Of a DNA stretch of 64,000 nt, positions 48,618 to 57,430 are shown piece after piece (position 1 is the first letter of the stretch; every line of letters begins with the position of its first letter). Made by a program: the position numbers and the translations under genes. Location of the stretch: contig MGQW01000080.1 of NCBI GenBank assembly GCA_001798885.1, positions 1 through 64,000 on the forward strand, given 5' to 3'. Origin of the DNA: Deltaproteobacteria bacterium RBG_16_64_85 (GTDB lineage Bacteria > Desulfobacterota > Deferrimicrobia > Deferrimicrobiales > Deferrimicrobiaceae). The notes below the pieces were generated by a model that was not told the origin of the DNA, searched no databases, and saw only the letters and a list, made by a program, of their open reading frames with translations.

Positions 48618-50654
48618 GTGTACGCCGCCACGATCTTCCTCAGCGCGTTCCTGCTGTTCCAGGTGCAACTGCTCATCGCGAAGATGATCCTGCCGTGGTT
48701 CGGCGGATCGGCGGCGGTCTGGACCACGTGCATGCTGTTCTTCCAGGTGGTTCTCCTTCTCGGCTACTTCTACGCGGACGCATCGATCCGGTTCCTGAAG
48801 CCGAAGGGTCAGGTGCTTCTGCACATCTCCCTCCTGGCGATCTGTCTCTTCCTGCTGCCGATCGTCCCCGGCGGCGGCTGGAAACCGGCTCCTTCCCAGG
48901 ATCCGACCCTGCGGATCCTGGCGCTCCTTTCGGCCACCGTCGGGCCGCCCTACCTGCTGCTCTCGACGACCAGCCCTCTGCTGCAGGCCTGGTACGTCCG
49001 GACCTATCGGGGCGCGATGCCCTACCGCCTTTTCGCGCTTTCGAACGCCGGCTCGATGATTGCCCTTCTCTCCTACCCCGTGCTCATCGAGCCGTTTTTT
49101 GCCGTCCGGCGCCAGGCGCAGGGATGGTCGGCGGGTTTCCTGGTCTTTGGCCTCCTGTGCGCGGCGGTGGCGCTGCGCAGCCGGAAGGACGAACCCGAGC
49201 GGCCGGGCGTGGCCGCGGAGGAGGGGGACGCGAAACCGAGGTGGGGGGTGCGGGCCCTCTGGATGGCCCTTGCGGCCTGCGCGTCGACGATGCTGCTGGC
49301 CGTCACCAACCATCTCACGCAGAACGTCGCGGCGATCCCGTTTCTGTGGGTGCTCCCTTTATCCCTTTACCTGCTGAGCTTCATCCTGTGCTTCTCCGGG
49401 GAGGGCCGGTACCGCCGAAGCGCGTACCTGCCGCTCCTTGCCTTGGCGCTCGGGGGGATGTCCTTTCTGCTCTCCAAGGGGCATGAGACCGAAAGGCTTT
49501 CGATTTTGATCCCCCTTTTTACCGGTGGGCTCTTCGTCTGCTGCATGGTGTGCCATGGCGAGCTGGCCAGGATGAAGCCGCCTCCCCGCCACCTCACCTC
49601 CTATTACCTGATGATTTCGCTGGGGGGAGCGGTGGGCGGGGTCTTCGTCGGCCTTGTTGCGCCGTACGGCTTCCGTGGAATCTACGAACTACCGGCGGGG
49701 ATCGCCGCCTGCGCCGCCCTGTCCCTGGTCGTCCTGTCCCGGCTCCGGCCGCTGGATTCGTCGAATCGCCGGCGGTGGGCGGCGGGGCTTTTGTTCGCCG
49801 CGATCTGTACGGTGGGGCTTGCGGGCCTGCTGGCATGGCAGATCCGGGAGACGACCCGGGACGCGCGGGTGCTGGCCCGGAATTTCTACGGGGGGTTGAA
49901 GGTGAGCGATTCGGGCTCCCCGGACAGCGGCAACGCGATGCGCACGCTGGTCCACGGCACCATCACGCACGGCAGGCAATTCCTCTCGCCCGTGCGGCGG
50001 CGACAGCCGACCACCTACTATGGCACGAAGTCGGGTGTGGGGTTCGCGTTGCTCGACCGCAGGCGGGGGACTCCCCGGCGCGTCGGCGTCGTCGGCCTTG
50101 GCGCGGGGACGATCGCCGCGTACGGAAGGCCGGGGGACACCTACCGCTTCTACGAGATCAACCCGTTGGTCGTCCGGTTGGCGGACACGGAGTTCAGCTA
50201 CCTGCGGGATTCCGGGGCGAAGGTCGACATCGTGTTGGGCGACGCCCGCCTTTCCCTGGAGGGGGAGCCGCCCCAGGATTTCGACGTCCTTGCTGTGGAC
50301 GCCTTCTCCGGCGACTCGATCCCCGTCCACCTCCTGACCCGGGAGGCGTTCGATCTCTATTTCCGGCATCTGAAGGAGAGCGGGATCCTGGCGGTGCACG
50401 TGTCGAACAAGTACCTGGATTTGAAACCTGTCGTATGGCGCGCGGCGGAATCGATGGGAAAGGGAGCCGTGGTGGTGGACACGGAAGACGAAGAAGGGAG
50501 CGGCACCTACGGGTCGACCTGGATCCTCGTGTCGGGGGATCGACGATGGTTCGACGGGCCTTCCCTTACGGATGCCGGGAAGCCCCTTGCGGCGAGGGAA
50601 GACGTGCGCCTGTGGACCGACGATTACAGTAACCTGTTCCGGACCCTCAAGTGA
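48618..50654 (+). CDS. Fused MFS-like membrane domain/spermidine-synthase-like protein
   Basis: The GTG at 48618 gives 678 residues. About twelve membrane helices fill the first 400 residues, with a start (AATIFLSAFLLFQVQLLIAKMILPWFGG) typical of this fused family. The C-terminal 200 residues are a Rossmann methyltransferase-like domain: VGVVGLGAGTIAAYG, FYEINPLVVRLA, GDARLSLEG and VLAVDAFSGDSIPVHLLT, which matches spermidine synthases. Enzymes of this kind transfer an aminopropyl group, but in membrane-fused versions the substrate is unknown. The stop overlaps the HAD gene by 4 bp. Confidence 0.8.
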   Translation: MYAATIFLSAFLLFQVQLLIAKMILPWFGGSAAVWTTCMLFFQVVLLLGYFYADASIRFLKPKGQVLLHISLLAICLFLLPIVPGGGWKPAPSQDPTLRILALLSATVGPPYLLLSTTSPLLQAWYVRTYRGAMPYRLFALSNAGSMIALLSYPVLIEPFFAVRRQAQGWSAGFLVFGLLCAAVALRSRKDEPERPGVAAEEGDAKPRWGVRALWMALAACASTMLLAVTNHLTQNVAAIPFLWVLPLSLYLLSFILCFSGEGRYRRSAYLPLLALALGGMSFLLSKGHETERLSILIPLFTGGLFVCCMVCHGELARMKPPPRHLTSYYLMISLGGAVGGVFVGLVAPYGFRGIYELPAGIAACAALSLVVLSRLRPLDSSNRRRWAAGLLFAAICTVGLAGLLAWQIRETTRDARVLARNFYGGLKVSDSGSPDSGNAMRTLVHGTITHGRQFLSPVRRRQPTTYYGTKSGVGFALLDRRRGTPRRVGVVGLGAGTIAAYGRPGDTYRFYEINPLVVRLADTEFSYLRDSGAKVDIVLGDARLSLEGEPPQDFDVLAVDAFSGDSIPVHLLTREAFDLYFRHLKESGILAVHVSNKYLDLKPVVWRAAESMGKGAVVVDTEDEEGSGTYGSTWILVSGDRRWFDGPSLTDAGKPLAAREDVRLWTDDYSNLFRTLK

Positions 50655-51283
50655 CGCGGGCCGAAATGCCGATACGGGCGGTGATCTTCGATTTCGGCGG
50701 GGTGCTGGCCGCCGAAGGGTTCCGGGAGGGGCTCGAGGCGATTGCCCTCCGCCACGGGCTGGATCCCGCGGAGTTATTCACGATGGCTTCGGACGTGATC
50801 TATGAGACGGGCTATATCACGGGGCGCGGGACGGAAACCGACTATTGGGACGTTCTGCGTCGAAAGACCGGCATTGCGGGGGAGGATTCCGATCTCACCG
50901 GAGAGATCCTGCGGCGTTTCGTCCTGCGCCCCCGGATGCTTGCGGCCGTGCGGGCGCTGCGCGCCGACGGCTTCCTCACGGCGATCCTGAGCGACCAGAC
51001 CGACTGGCTGGAGCGGCTCGACGCGCGCGATCGGTTCTTCCTCGAGTTCGACCGGGTGTTCAACAGTTACCGTCTCGGTAAGGGGAAGCGCGACGCGACG
51101 ATCTTCGACGACACGGTCTGCGCCCTGGGCGTGGCTCCCGGGGAAGCGCTGTTCGTGGATGACAATTCCGGGCACGTGGAGCGTGCCGCCTCCCGGGGCC
51201 TCCGGGCAGTGCTGTTCCGCAACCAGGACCGCTTCCTCTCCGGCCTGGGTCCGCTGACAGGCGGGAAAATCGTTTTCCGCTGA
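50651..51283 (+). CDS. HAD-superfamily hydrolase (IA type)
   Basis: The 210-residue protein starts with GTG inside the previous stop (GTGA). The HAD motif I DFGGVLAAEG carries the nucleophile Asp. Cap-region helices follow, then motif II (AILSDQTDW), motif III (RLGKGKRD with Lys) and motif IV (LFVDDNSGHVE). These are phosphatase or epoxide-hydrolase-like HADs; the substrate is not predictable. It is the last gene of the rightward DUF4139-aminopeptidase-spermidine-synthase-like transcript, and is convergent with the glycerate kinase gene 30 bp away. Confidence 0.82.
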   Translation: MTRAEMPIRAVIFDFGGVLAAEGFREGLEAIALRHGLDPAELFTMASDVIYETGYITGRGTETDYWDVLRRKTGIAGEDSDLTGEILRRFVLRPRMLAAVRALRADGFLTAILSDQTDWLERLDARDRFFLEFDRVFNSYRLGKGKRDATIFDDTVCALGVAPGEALFVDDNSGHVERAASRGLRAVLFRNQDRFLSGLGPLTGGKIVFR

Positions 51284-51313
51284 AGTCTTCCTGACGGTGT
51301 CGGCAGAACCGCC

Positions 51314-52657
51314 TTACGTCTTCGAAACCAGCCCGATGGCGACATCGGCGACGTTGGTCCCCGTGGGGCCGGTGACGACGAGGTCTCCGATTGCCCGGAA
51401 AAAGGAATAGGCGTCGTTGTTTTCCAGGAAAGAACGGGGGGACAGGCCTTCCTCCTCCGCCCGGCCGCAAGTGGATCCGTCGGCGATCGCCCCTGCGGCG
51501 TCGGTGGGCCCGTCGACTCCGTCGGTCCCTCCGCAAAGTACCGTCAGCCCCACGGTTCCGGAAAGTTCGAGCGCCGCCGACAGCGCGAACTCCTGGCTGC
51601 GCCCTCCTTTTCCTGTTCCCTTCACGTTGACGGTGGTCTCCCCGCCGGCAAGGAGAACGGCGGTCCCGCCCGGCGCAAGGGAAGACGAAAGAAGTCGCAT
51701 TTCCGCGACGAAGGACTTTGCGCATCCCCTGGCTTCGCCCGATAGAAATCCCGGCAGGAGGCGGATGGGACTCAGCCCCTCGGTTTTCGCCGCCGCCGCC
51801 GCCGCCTCGAGGGCCGTGCGGTTCGATCCCACGACGGCGCAGCTCACCGACGCGAATACGGGATCGCCGGGCTTCGGGGTCTCGCTCACCTCTCCGGCCG
51901 CCGCCGCCTCGAGATGCCGGAGCACGCTGCGGGGGACCTCGTGAAGGATCCCCGGGCGGGACAGGATCTCCAGCGCATCCCCATAGGTCGTCGGGTCGGG
52001 GGAGAACGGTCCCGACGCGATGACGGAAGGGTCGTCCCCGGGGACGTCGGAGAGGAGGAGTGCCCACACCCGCGCGGGAACCGCCGCCCGGGCCGCCCGG
52101 CCCCCCTTGACCAGCGAGAGGTGCTTGCGAACCGTATTGAACGATGCGATGTCGGCCCCCGCGCGCAGGAGGAGCTTCGACAGGGTCGCCTTTTCCTCGG
52201 GGGAAACCCCTTCGACGGGGGCAGAGAGCATGGCGGAGCCGCCGCCGGAGATCAGGGCGATCACGAGGTCTCCTTCTCCCGCCCGCGAAAGGAGGGAAAG
52301 GATTTCGCGCGCCGCCGAAAGGCTTCCGCTGTCGGGCAGGGGGTGCCCCGCCTCGATGAACCGCAACGCCCCCGCGCTTCCCCCGCTCCCCGCCGGGCAG
52401 GCCAGCGCGCCGGCCGCAACCCTCTTCCCGATGACCGCGAGGGCCGCTTCCCCCATCGTCCTTCCGGCTTTCCCCCCGCCGACCAGGTAGATGTTTCTCG
52501 TGCCGGCCCACGGCGCGGAGGCAACGGTCCCGCCGGAAGCGAACGACAGCCCTTCCGGTCCGGCCCGCAGCGCCTCCTTCACCAGCCGGGCCGGGTCGAC
52601 GGCAGCAAGTGCCGCGTGGAAGATCCGGGTGAGGCGCCCCGCGACCGTTCCGGTCAT
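51314..52657 (-). CDS. Glycerate 2-kinase (MOFRL family)
   Basis: The 447-residue protein has the DUF4147 N-terminal part (YLVGGGKAGRTMGEAALAV, LVIALISGGGSAMLSAP) and a C-terminal MOFRL domain (LCGGTDGVDGPTDAAGAIAD, VTGPTGTNVADVAIGLV). Members phosphorylate D-glycerate to 2-phosphoglycerate. It starts 15 bp after the LarA-family gene, so the two are an operon, possibly for hydroxy-acid use. The 3' end is convergent with the HAD gene. Confidence 0.88.
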   Translation of the reverse strand: MTGTVAGRLTRIFHAALAAVDPARLVKEALRAGPEGLSFASGGTVASAPWAGTRNIYLVGGGKAGRTMGEAALAVIGKRVAAGALACPAGSGGSAGALRFIEAGHPLPDSGSLSAAREILSLLSRAGEGDLVIALISGGGSAMLSAPVEGVSPEEKATLSKLLLRAGADIASFNTVRKHLSLVKGGRAARAAVPARVWALLLSDVPGDDPSVIASGPFSPDPTTYGDALEILSRPGILHEVPRSVLRHLEAAAAGEVSETPKPGDPVFASVSCAVVGSNRTALEAAAAAAKTEGLSPIRLLPGFLSGEARGCAKSFVAEMRLLSSSLAPGGTAVLLAGGETTVNVKGTGKGGRSQEFALSAALELSGTVGLTVLCGGTDGVDGPTDAAGAIADGSTCGRAEEEGLSPRSFLENNDAYSFFRAIGDLVVTGPTGTNVADVAIGLVSKT

Positions 52658-52672
52658 CGTTCGTCTGGAGGG

Positions 52673-54112
52673 TTACGTAGCAGCCGGTGCGGACTTGAGG
52701 ACCGGCACGGCGTAGGGGCCTTCCGCAAGGAAGGCGAAGGAGGGAAGGGCGCCTCCCCATTTCGGATGATTCACTGCGAAGAGGACAGCGTTCTGGACCA
52801 TCTCCCGGGCTCTTTCGGCATCGTCCTTGTAGCTGCGAGCCGTCAGGAAGTCCCATCCCATGACGCCCGGAACGATCTCGTGCTCCTTTTCCGTGAGGAT
52901 CGGCGAGCAGTAGAGGATGCCTTCTTCGCCGATCTTCCGGATCACCTTCGCCCACATCTGTGGCTCCCACTGGTCCCGGGTGAACTTCCAGGAAGGGCTC
53001 CGCAGCATGGAGAGGTAGCCCTCGGGACCCTGGAGCTTCAGCAGGTGCAGCAGCGTCTTGTAGGTGGACGGCCCCACGGGGTCCTCGTCTCGCTCGCAGG
53101 CGGCCAGGAGGATGAATCCGTTTTTCCGGACGATCGGCAGCGCATTCACGGCGGCCTTGGCGTTCTGGTAGTGGTTGATGCCGACGTATCCCCCGTGCGT
53201 CAGCACGATGTCGAACTCTTCGTCGACCGGAATGGCGACGACGTCCCGGACCAGCTCGACGGCCCTTGCGTGCGACTCCACCAGGTCGCCGGAATGGACG
53301 CCGATCAGCTCCAGGCGCCGGTTCAGCACCGTGTTGACGATGAAATCGACCCCCGACGTCCGGGCGATCTCCAGCGACTCATCGTGGCAGGGGTTTCCGT
53401 CCAGGACCAGGTTCGTGGCAAGGGGCGAGTCGAGGAATTCCGCCCCGTGAAAGATCTCGACGGTCTTCCTGCTGACCAGGGCGGGGCAGATCGCTTTCCT
53501 TCCCGCGGAGACCCCGGCCATGAAGTGGCTCTCCACCAACCCGGTGGCGATCTTCAGGTCCGCCTCGCAGAAGAACCGGTTGAGGTGGATTTCGGTGCCC
53601 CGGCGGGTTTTTCCGACGTGGACCAGCATCGATTCGTCGTCGCAGTCGTGGTCGATGATCCGGTACTGCGCCGCGACCGGCTCCCCGAACATGGCGACTT
53701 TTTCTTCCGCGGTGCTCGGCCGGTGCGTCCCCGTGCCCACCAGGAGCGTCACGTTCTCCCTATTGACCCCGGCCCGGTGCAACGCCTCCAGGAGGGGGGG
53801 CAGGATTCCCGATTCTCCCTTGTAGGGCACGGGCCGGGTAATGTCGGACGTGGCGATGCAGACCGTCAGATGGTCGGCGGGCTTCCCCTTCCCTTTCAGG
53901 AGGTCCGGCAAGGTCTGCGTGCCGATGGGGTGGCGAAGGGAGGCCTCGATCGCCGCCTTGGGATCCGGGAGCGCCGGATGCTCCTTCATCTCCAGAACGG
54001 TGGAGTTCTCCGGGACGCGGATCGAAAGGACCCGGTTTCCGTATTCCACGCCCACTTCCTTCCAGCGGGCGGTGTCGGCTCCCTGGAGGATTCTGGCGAC
54101 TTCCGGCTTCAT
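52673..54112 (-). CDS. LarA-family protein (nickel-pincer lactate racemase-like)
   Basis: The 479-residue protein has the LarA N-terminal DUF2088 domain (CIATSDITRPVPYK, VGTGTHRPSTAEE), His/Asp residues near HDCDD, SHFMAGVSAGRKAICPAL around the pincer-cofactor Lys region, and a C-terminal domain (LTHGGYVGINHYQNAKAAV). LarA interconverts lactate enantiomers with a nickel-pincer nucleotide cofactor; many homologues racemise or epimerise other 2-hydroxy acids. The cofactor-making larB, larC and larE genes are not in the window. Coupling with glycerate 2-kinase suggests a 2-hydroxy acid such as glycerate or malate. Confidence 0.8.
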   Translation of the reverse strand: MKPEVARILQGADTARWKEVGVEYGNRVLSIRVPENSTVLEMKEHPALPDPKAAIEASLRHPIGTQTLPDLLKGKGKPADHLTVCIATSDITRPVPYKGESGILPPLLEALHRAGVNRENVTLLVGTGTHRPSTAEEKVAMFGEPVAAQYRIIDHDCDDESMLVHVGKTRRGTEIHLNRFFCEADLKIATGLVESHFMAGVSAGRKAICPALVSRKTVEIFHGAEFLDSPLATNLVLDGNPCHDESLEIARTSGVDFIVNTVLNRRLELIGVHSGDLVESHARAVELVRDVVAIPVDEEFDIVLTHGGYVGINHYQNAKAAVNALPIVRKNGFILLAACERDEDPVGPSTYKTLLHLLKLQGPEGYLSMLRSPSWKFTRDQWEPQMWAKVIRKIGEEGILYCSPILTEKEHEIVPGVMGWDFLTARSYKDDAERAREMVQNAVLFAVNHPKWGGALPSFAFLAEGPYAVPVLKSAPAAT

Positions 54113-54189
54113 CGAGAAATTGTTTCATCGCATTATCGTAGGGAGGTGTCAAGGTGTTTTTCGGGGCCGGCGTCCGCTCGCGCCGCCGG

Positions 54190-54218
54190 GTGACAGCCGC
54201 ATCCCCGGGTGATAAAAT
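54190..54218 (+). promoter_or_regulatory. Candidate sigma70 promoter of the FKBP operon
   Basis: GTGACA at 54190-54195 and TAAAAT at 54213-54218 are exactly 17 bp apart, about 45 bp before the ATG at 54264. Confidence 0.6.
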
Positions 54219-54263
54219 TCCCCCTGTAAAACGGGACGAGCCGGCAGGAGGAAAGGAGCTTCC

Positions 54264-54953
54264 ATGGGATTTCGCTGGGTGGCGGCGTTCGGGATCGCGC
54301 TCTTGGCAGGCACGGCATGGGCGGAGGAGGCGGTCGTGCTGAAGACCCAGAAGGACAAGGTCAGCTACGGCATCGGGATGAGTATCGGGAAAAACCTCAA
54401 AAGGGACGCGGTCGACGTGGACGCCGACCTGGTCTCGAAGGGGATGAGGGATGCCTTCTCCGGTGAGAAGACCCTGATGAGCGAAGAGGAGTACCACGCC
54501 GCGATGACCGCCCTTCAAAAGGATCTGATGGAGAAACAGGCCGAGGCCATACAAAAGCTGGCGGAAAAGAACAAAAAGGAGGGAGAGGCGTTCCTGGCCG
54601 AAAACGGAAAGAAGGAGGGGGTGGTCACGCTGCCTTCCGGCCTGCAATACAAGGCGATCCGGTCGGGTAAAGGCAAGACCCCTGCGCTTGCCGACACGGT
54701 GGAGACCCACTACCGCGGCACCCTGATCGACGGGACCGAGTTCGACAGCTCCTACAAGCGCGGTCAGACGGTGACCTTCCCCGTCAACGGCGTGATCCCC
54801 GGATGGACCGAGGCGCTGCAGAAGATGAAGGAAGGCGACAAGTGGCAGCTCTTCGTCCCGTCGAGCCTCGCCTACGGCGAGCGCGGCGCGGGGCGTGAAA
54901 TCGGGCCGAACGCCACGCTCCTCTTCGAAGTCGAGCTGATCGCGGTCAAGTGA
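54264..54953 (+). CDS. FKBP-type peptidyl-prolyl isomerase (FkpA/Mip-like)
   Basis: The 229-residue protein has a signal peptide (residues 1-20, GTAWAEE), then an N-terminal dimerisation region (KVSYGIGMSIGKNLKRD) and a helical stalk (about 75-115, EAIQKLAEKNKKEG), then an FKBP domain (residues 125-228) with ETHYRGTLIDGTEFDSSY, PVNGVIPGWTEALQKMKEGDKW, FVPSSLAYGERG and FEVELIAVK. This is the FkpA/Mip layout: a periplasmic proline isomerase and chaperone. Its stop overlaps the next gene by four bases. GCAGGAGGAAAGGAG precedes the ATG. Confidence 0.92.
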   Translation: MGFRWVAAFGIALLAGTAWAEEAVVLKTQKDKVSYGIGMSIGKNLKRDAVDVDADLVSKGMRDAFSGEKTLMSEEEYHAAMTALQKDLMEKQAEAIQKLAEKNKKEGEAFLAENGKKEGVVTLPSGLQYKAIRSGKGKTPALADTVETHYRGTLIDGTEFDSSYKRGQTVTFPVNGVIPGWTEALQKMKEGDKWQLFVPSSLAYGERGAGREIGPNATLLFEVELIAVK

Positions 54954-55429
54954 ATCGCGCACAGGAACCCGGGCGCGGCGCGGAGGGGACGGTTCCCGAT
55001 CTCCGCGCCCGGCTCCGCACCGGCTTCGACGCCGGGCTGCGGACCGCCCTCCAGATCCTCAAGATCACCGTCCCCCTTTACGTCGCGGTGGACCTTCTCA
55101 AGCGGACCCCCGTCATCGAGGTCCTGGGCGGCTTCTTCGCGCCGGTGATGGGGCTGTTCGGCCTCCCCGGCGAGGCCGCATTCGCCTTCATCGCTGCGTT
55201 CCTTCTCAACCTCTACGCCGCGATCGCCATTCTCGTCCCGCTTCACCTCGACGCTTTCCAGGTGACCCAGTGCGGCCTCATGATGGGGGTCGCCCACAAC
55301 CTGGTGGTGGAAGGCGGGGTTTTGAAGAGCACCGGCGCGCGCGGGGGATTCCTCACCCTTTGCCGGTTCTGCCTCTCGGCGGCGTCGGGGCTCGCGTTTC
55401 ACATCGTCCACCGGATGGCCTCGGGATGA
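54950..55429 (+). CDS. Nucleoside-recognition (gate) domain membrane protein, first of pair
   Basis: GTG at 54950 overlaps the FKBP stop (GTGA). The 159-residue protein has four membrane helices: about 31-51, 57-72, 76-98 and 128-150. The central part FFAPVMGLFGLPGEAAFAFIAAFLLNLYAAIAIL matches the gate domain found in nucleoside transporters, FeoB and spore-maturation proteins SpmA/SpmB. It is followed by a second gate gene overlapping by four bases, so the two probably form one heteromeric membrane unit. The transported solute is unknown. Confidence 0.75.
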   Translation: MNRAQEPGRGAEGTVPDLRARLRTGFDAGLRTALQILKITVPLYVAVDLLKRTPVIEVLGGFFAPVMGLFGLPGEAAFAFIAAFLLNLYAAIAILVPLHLDAFQVTQCGLMMGVAHNLVVEGGVLKSTGARGGFLTLCRFCLSAASGLAFHIVHRMASG

Positions 55430-55881
55430 TGGACGCGGTGGCCGTCGCCCTCCTGGGGGCCCTGAAACTCGCCGGGAAACTGGTCCTCATCATCGTTCCG
55501 CTGGTGACGCTCTTCGAGCTTTTGCGCTACCTGCCCGTTTTCCGGCGGACCGGGGAGGCGGTGGATCCTCTCATGCGGGGCATCGGGTTGACCCGGGAGG
55601 CCGCCCTTCCCCTTTTCACAGGGGTCTTCCTGGGGATCGCCTACGGCGCGGGGATCATCATCCGCGTCGCGCAGGAAAAGCGCCTCCCGTCGCGCGAGCT
55701 TTTTCTGATGGGCCTGTTCCTGGCGACGTGCCACGCCGTGGTGGAGGACACCCTGATCTTCGTGGTGATCGGGGGGAGCGCATGGATCATGCTGGGGGCG
55801 CGGCTGGTTCTTGCGATCTGCCTCACGGCGCTGCTGGCCCGCCTGTGGAAGCCCGGCCGGCAGCCCTCTTCCGGTTTATAG
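55426..55881 (+). CDS. Nucleoside-recognition (gate) domain membrane protein, second of pair
   Basis: The ATG at 55426 overlaps the first gate gene's stop (ATGA), and a second ATG follows. The 151-residue product has about four helices: residues 7-33, 62-80, 91-117 and 119-143, with PLMRGIGLTREAALPLFTGVFLGIAYGAGI as the gate signature. The Asp/Glu in CHAVVEDTLIF lies within a helix, like residues that line an ion path. It mirrors SpmB alongside SpmA. Its 3' end overlaps the convergent histidine kinase gene by six bases. Confidence 0.75.
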   Translation: MMDAVAVALLGALKLAGKLVLIIVPLVTLFELLRYLPVFRRTGEAVDPLMRGIGLTREAALPLFTGVFLGIAYGAGIIIRVAQEKRLPSRELFLMGLFLATCHAVVEDTLIFVVIGGSAWIMLGARLVLAICLTALLARLWKPGRQPSSGL

Positions 55882-57393
55882 GTCTCTCGTCACTTCCACC
55901 CGGATGTAGTACTCGCATTTCCTGCAGTCGCCGAGTTTCTGCGCCATTACCCCCTGCACCCTCGTTTCGGAGAAGGTTCCCGCCACCGACCAGCAGATCC
56001 TCCCGTAATTGGGGTACGCAGGGCAGCTCCTGCCGGCATCGGCGGACTTCTCCACGCCGCACTTCATGTACTCCCAGCACTGGATCTTGAAGGCCTCTTC
56101 CGCCGGCGTGTAGGGAAAGCAGAGGCTGAAGACGGATCCTTCTCCGGGCGTGCTATCGACCTTGATAACACCTCTGTGCTCCTCCAGGATCTTTTTGCAG
56201 ATCGAGAGGCCGAGGCCCGTCCCCTGCCCGATCTCCTTCCTGGAATAGAACGGTTCGAAGATCCGGACCATCTTTTCCTTCGGGATCCCGACGCCGGTGT
56301 CGGCGACGTCGATGACGATGTAGGGCACGCCGTTATCCTCCATCGATCGGGTCCGCAGCGTCAGGGTTCCCCCCGCCGGCATCGCCTCGACGGCGTTCTG
56401 CACGAGGTTGTTGACGGCCTGCCGGACCTGGTCCCTGTCCACGACGCAGGACGGCAGATGCGGCGCCGCTTCGATCGTAGAGCGGACCCCCTTCTCCTTG
56501 CACAAGTCGGCGATGGCTTCGCCGGTCTCGGTAAGGATGTCGTTGAGGTTCGTGTGGCTCTGGTGATGCTTCGCCTCTCTCGAGAAGGCGAGGATGTCCT
56601 TCAGGATCAGCTCCAGCCGGGCGACCTCGGAGACGATGATCCCGGCATACTCCTTTTGCTTCTCGTTCTCCGGGAGACGTTTCTCCAGGCGCCTGGCGAA
56701 GCCCCCGATCACGGTCAGCGGGTTCCGGATCTCGTGGGCTACGTCCGAGGTGAGGCGACCGAGGGCGGAAAGTTTCTCCGCCCGGATCAGCTTGTCCTGC
56801 AGCCGTTTCAATTCCTCGATCGAGCGAAGGAGTTCCGCGTTGAGCGATTCGATCTGGGCTTTGTCCACGCGCAGCTTCGCGGACAGGATCCCGAGGGGAA
56901 GGGCGATGAGGAAAAGGAAGGAGACGCGCAGGAAGAAGTCGATCCGGTTCAGGGCAGAGACCGAGGTCCCGCTGAAGAAGTAGACGATTGCGCTTGCCCC
57001 CGCGACGAGAAGCCCGCCACGAAGTCCGTAGTAGAAGGAATGCAGGGCCGTCAGGAGGTAGAATCCGATGAAGAAACTGCTGTCGTAGCCGCCGGAATGG
57101 GCGGCCAGGAGGTATACGTAGGAGAGATCGAAGCCCAGGGAAATGCCGTAGATCGTTTTCTTCCTTCCGGGCAGCAGGAACAGGAGAAGATAAAGGAACA
57201 GGGAATAGACGATGAAATATCGGATGATCCAGTGAAAGATCCCGGCCTCCCCCTCCGGTATTCCCGAGAGAAGGAGCCAGGCATAATTTCCCGCGGGGGC
57301 GGCGACCCGGAGGAACAGGAATCCGACGTCGGCGATCTCGACATCGCCCTTGAGGGTTTCCCATCTTTTTCCCAGAGCCTCGAGGAAGGGCAT
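55876..57393 (-). CDS. Membrane sensor histidine kinase with C-terminal Cys-rich tail
   Basis: The 505-residue kinase has about five or six membrane helices in residues 55-172, a coiled-coil linker (about 175-208), the phospho-accepting H-box SDVAHEIRNPLTVIGG (His220) and a HATPase domain (N box NLVQNAVEAM, DTGVGIP, TGLGLSICKKI). From residue 435 it has an extra Cys-rich tail: six Cys at 439, 445, 457, 467, 490 and 493, in CWEYMKC, CPAY, CWSVAG and CRKC. This tail is found on Geobacter-type sensors and may bind a metal or iron-sulfur group, or sense redox. No response regulator gene is adjacent. The extra-cellular loops are small, so the signal is probably sensed at the membrane or in the tail. 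Confidence 0.85.
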   Translation of the reverse strand: MPFLEALGKRWETLKGDVEIADVGFLFLRVAAPAGNYAWLLLSGIPEGEAGIFHWIIRYFIVYSLFLYLLLFLLPGRKKTIYGISLGFDLSYVYLLAAHSGGYDSSFFIGFYLLTALHSFYYGLRGGLLVAGASAIVYFFSGTSVSALNRIDFFLRVSFLFLIALPLGILSAKLRVDKAQIESLNAELLRSIEELKRLQDKLIRAEKLSALGRLTSDVAHEIRNPLTVIGGFARRLEKRLPENEKQKEYAGIIVSEVARLELILKDILAFSREAKHHQSHTNLNDILTETGEAIADLCKEKGVRSTIEAAPHLPSCVVDRDQVRQAVNNLVQNAVEAMPAGGTLTLRTRSMEDNGVPYIVIDVADTGVGIPKEKMVRIFEPFYSRKEIGQGTGLGLSICKKILEEHRGVIKVDSTPGEGSVFSLCFPYTPAEEAFKIQCWEYMKCGVEKSADAGRSCPAYPNYGRICWSVAGTFSETRVQGVMAQKLGDCRKCEYYIRVEVTRDL

Positions 57394-57430
57394 GCAGAGG
57401 AGTCCTTTCCCTGGCCTGTGGAAGGCGCGG

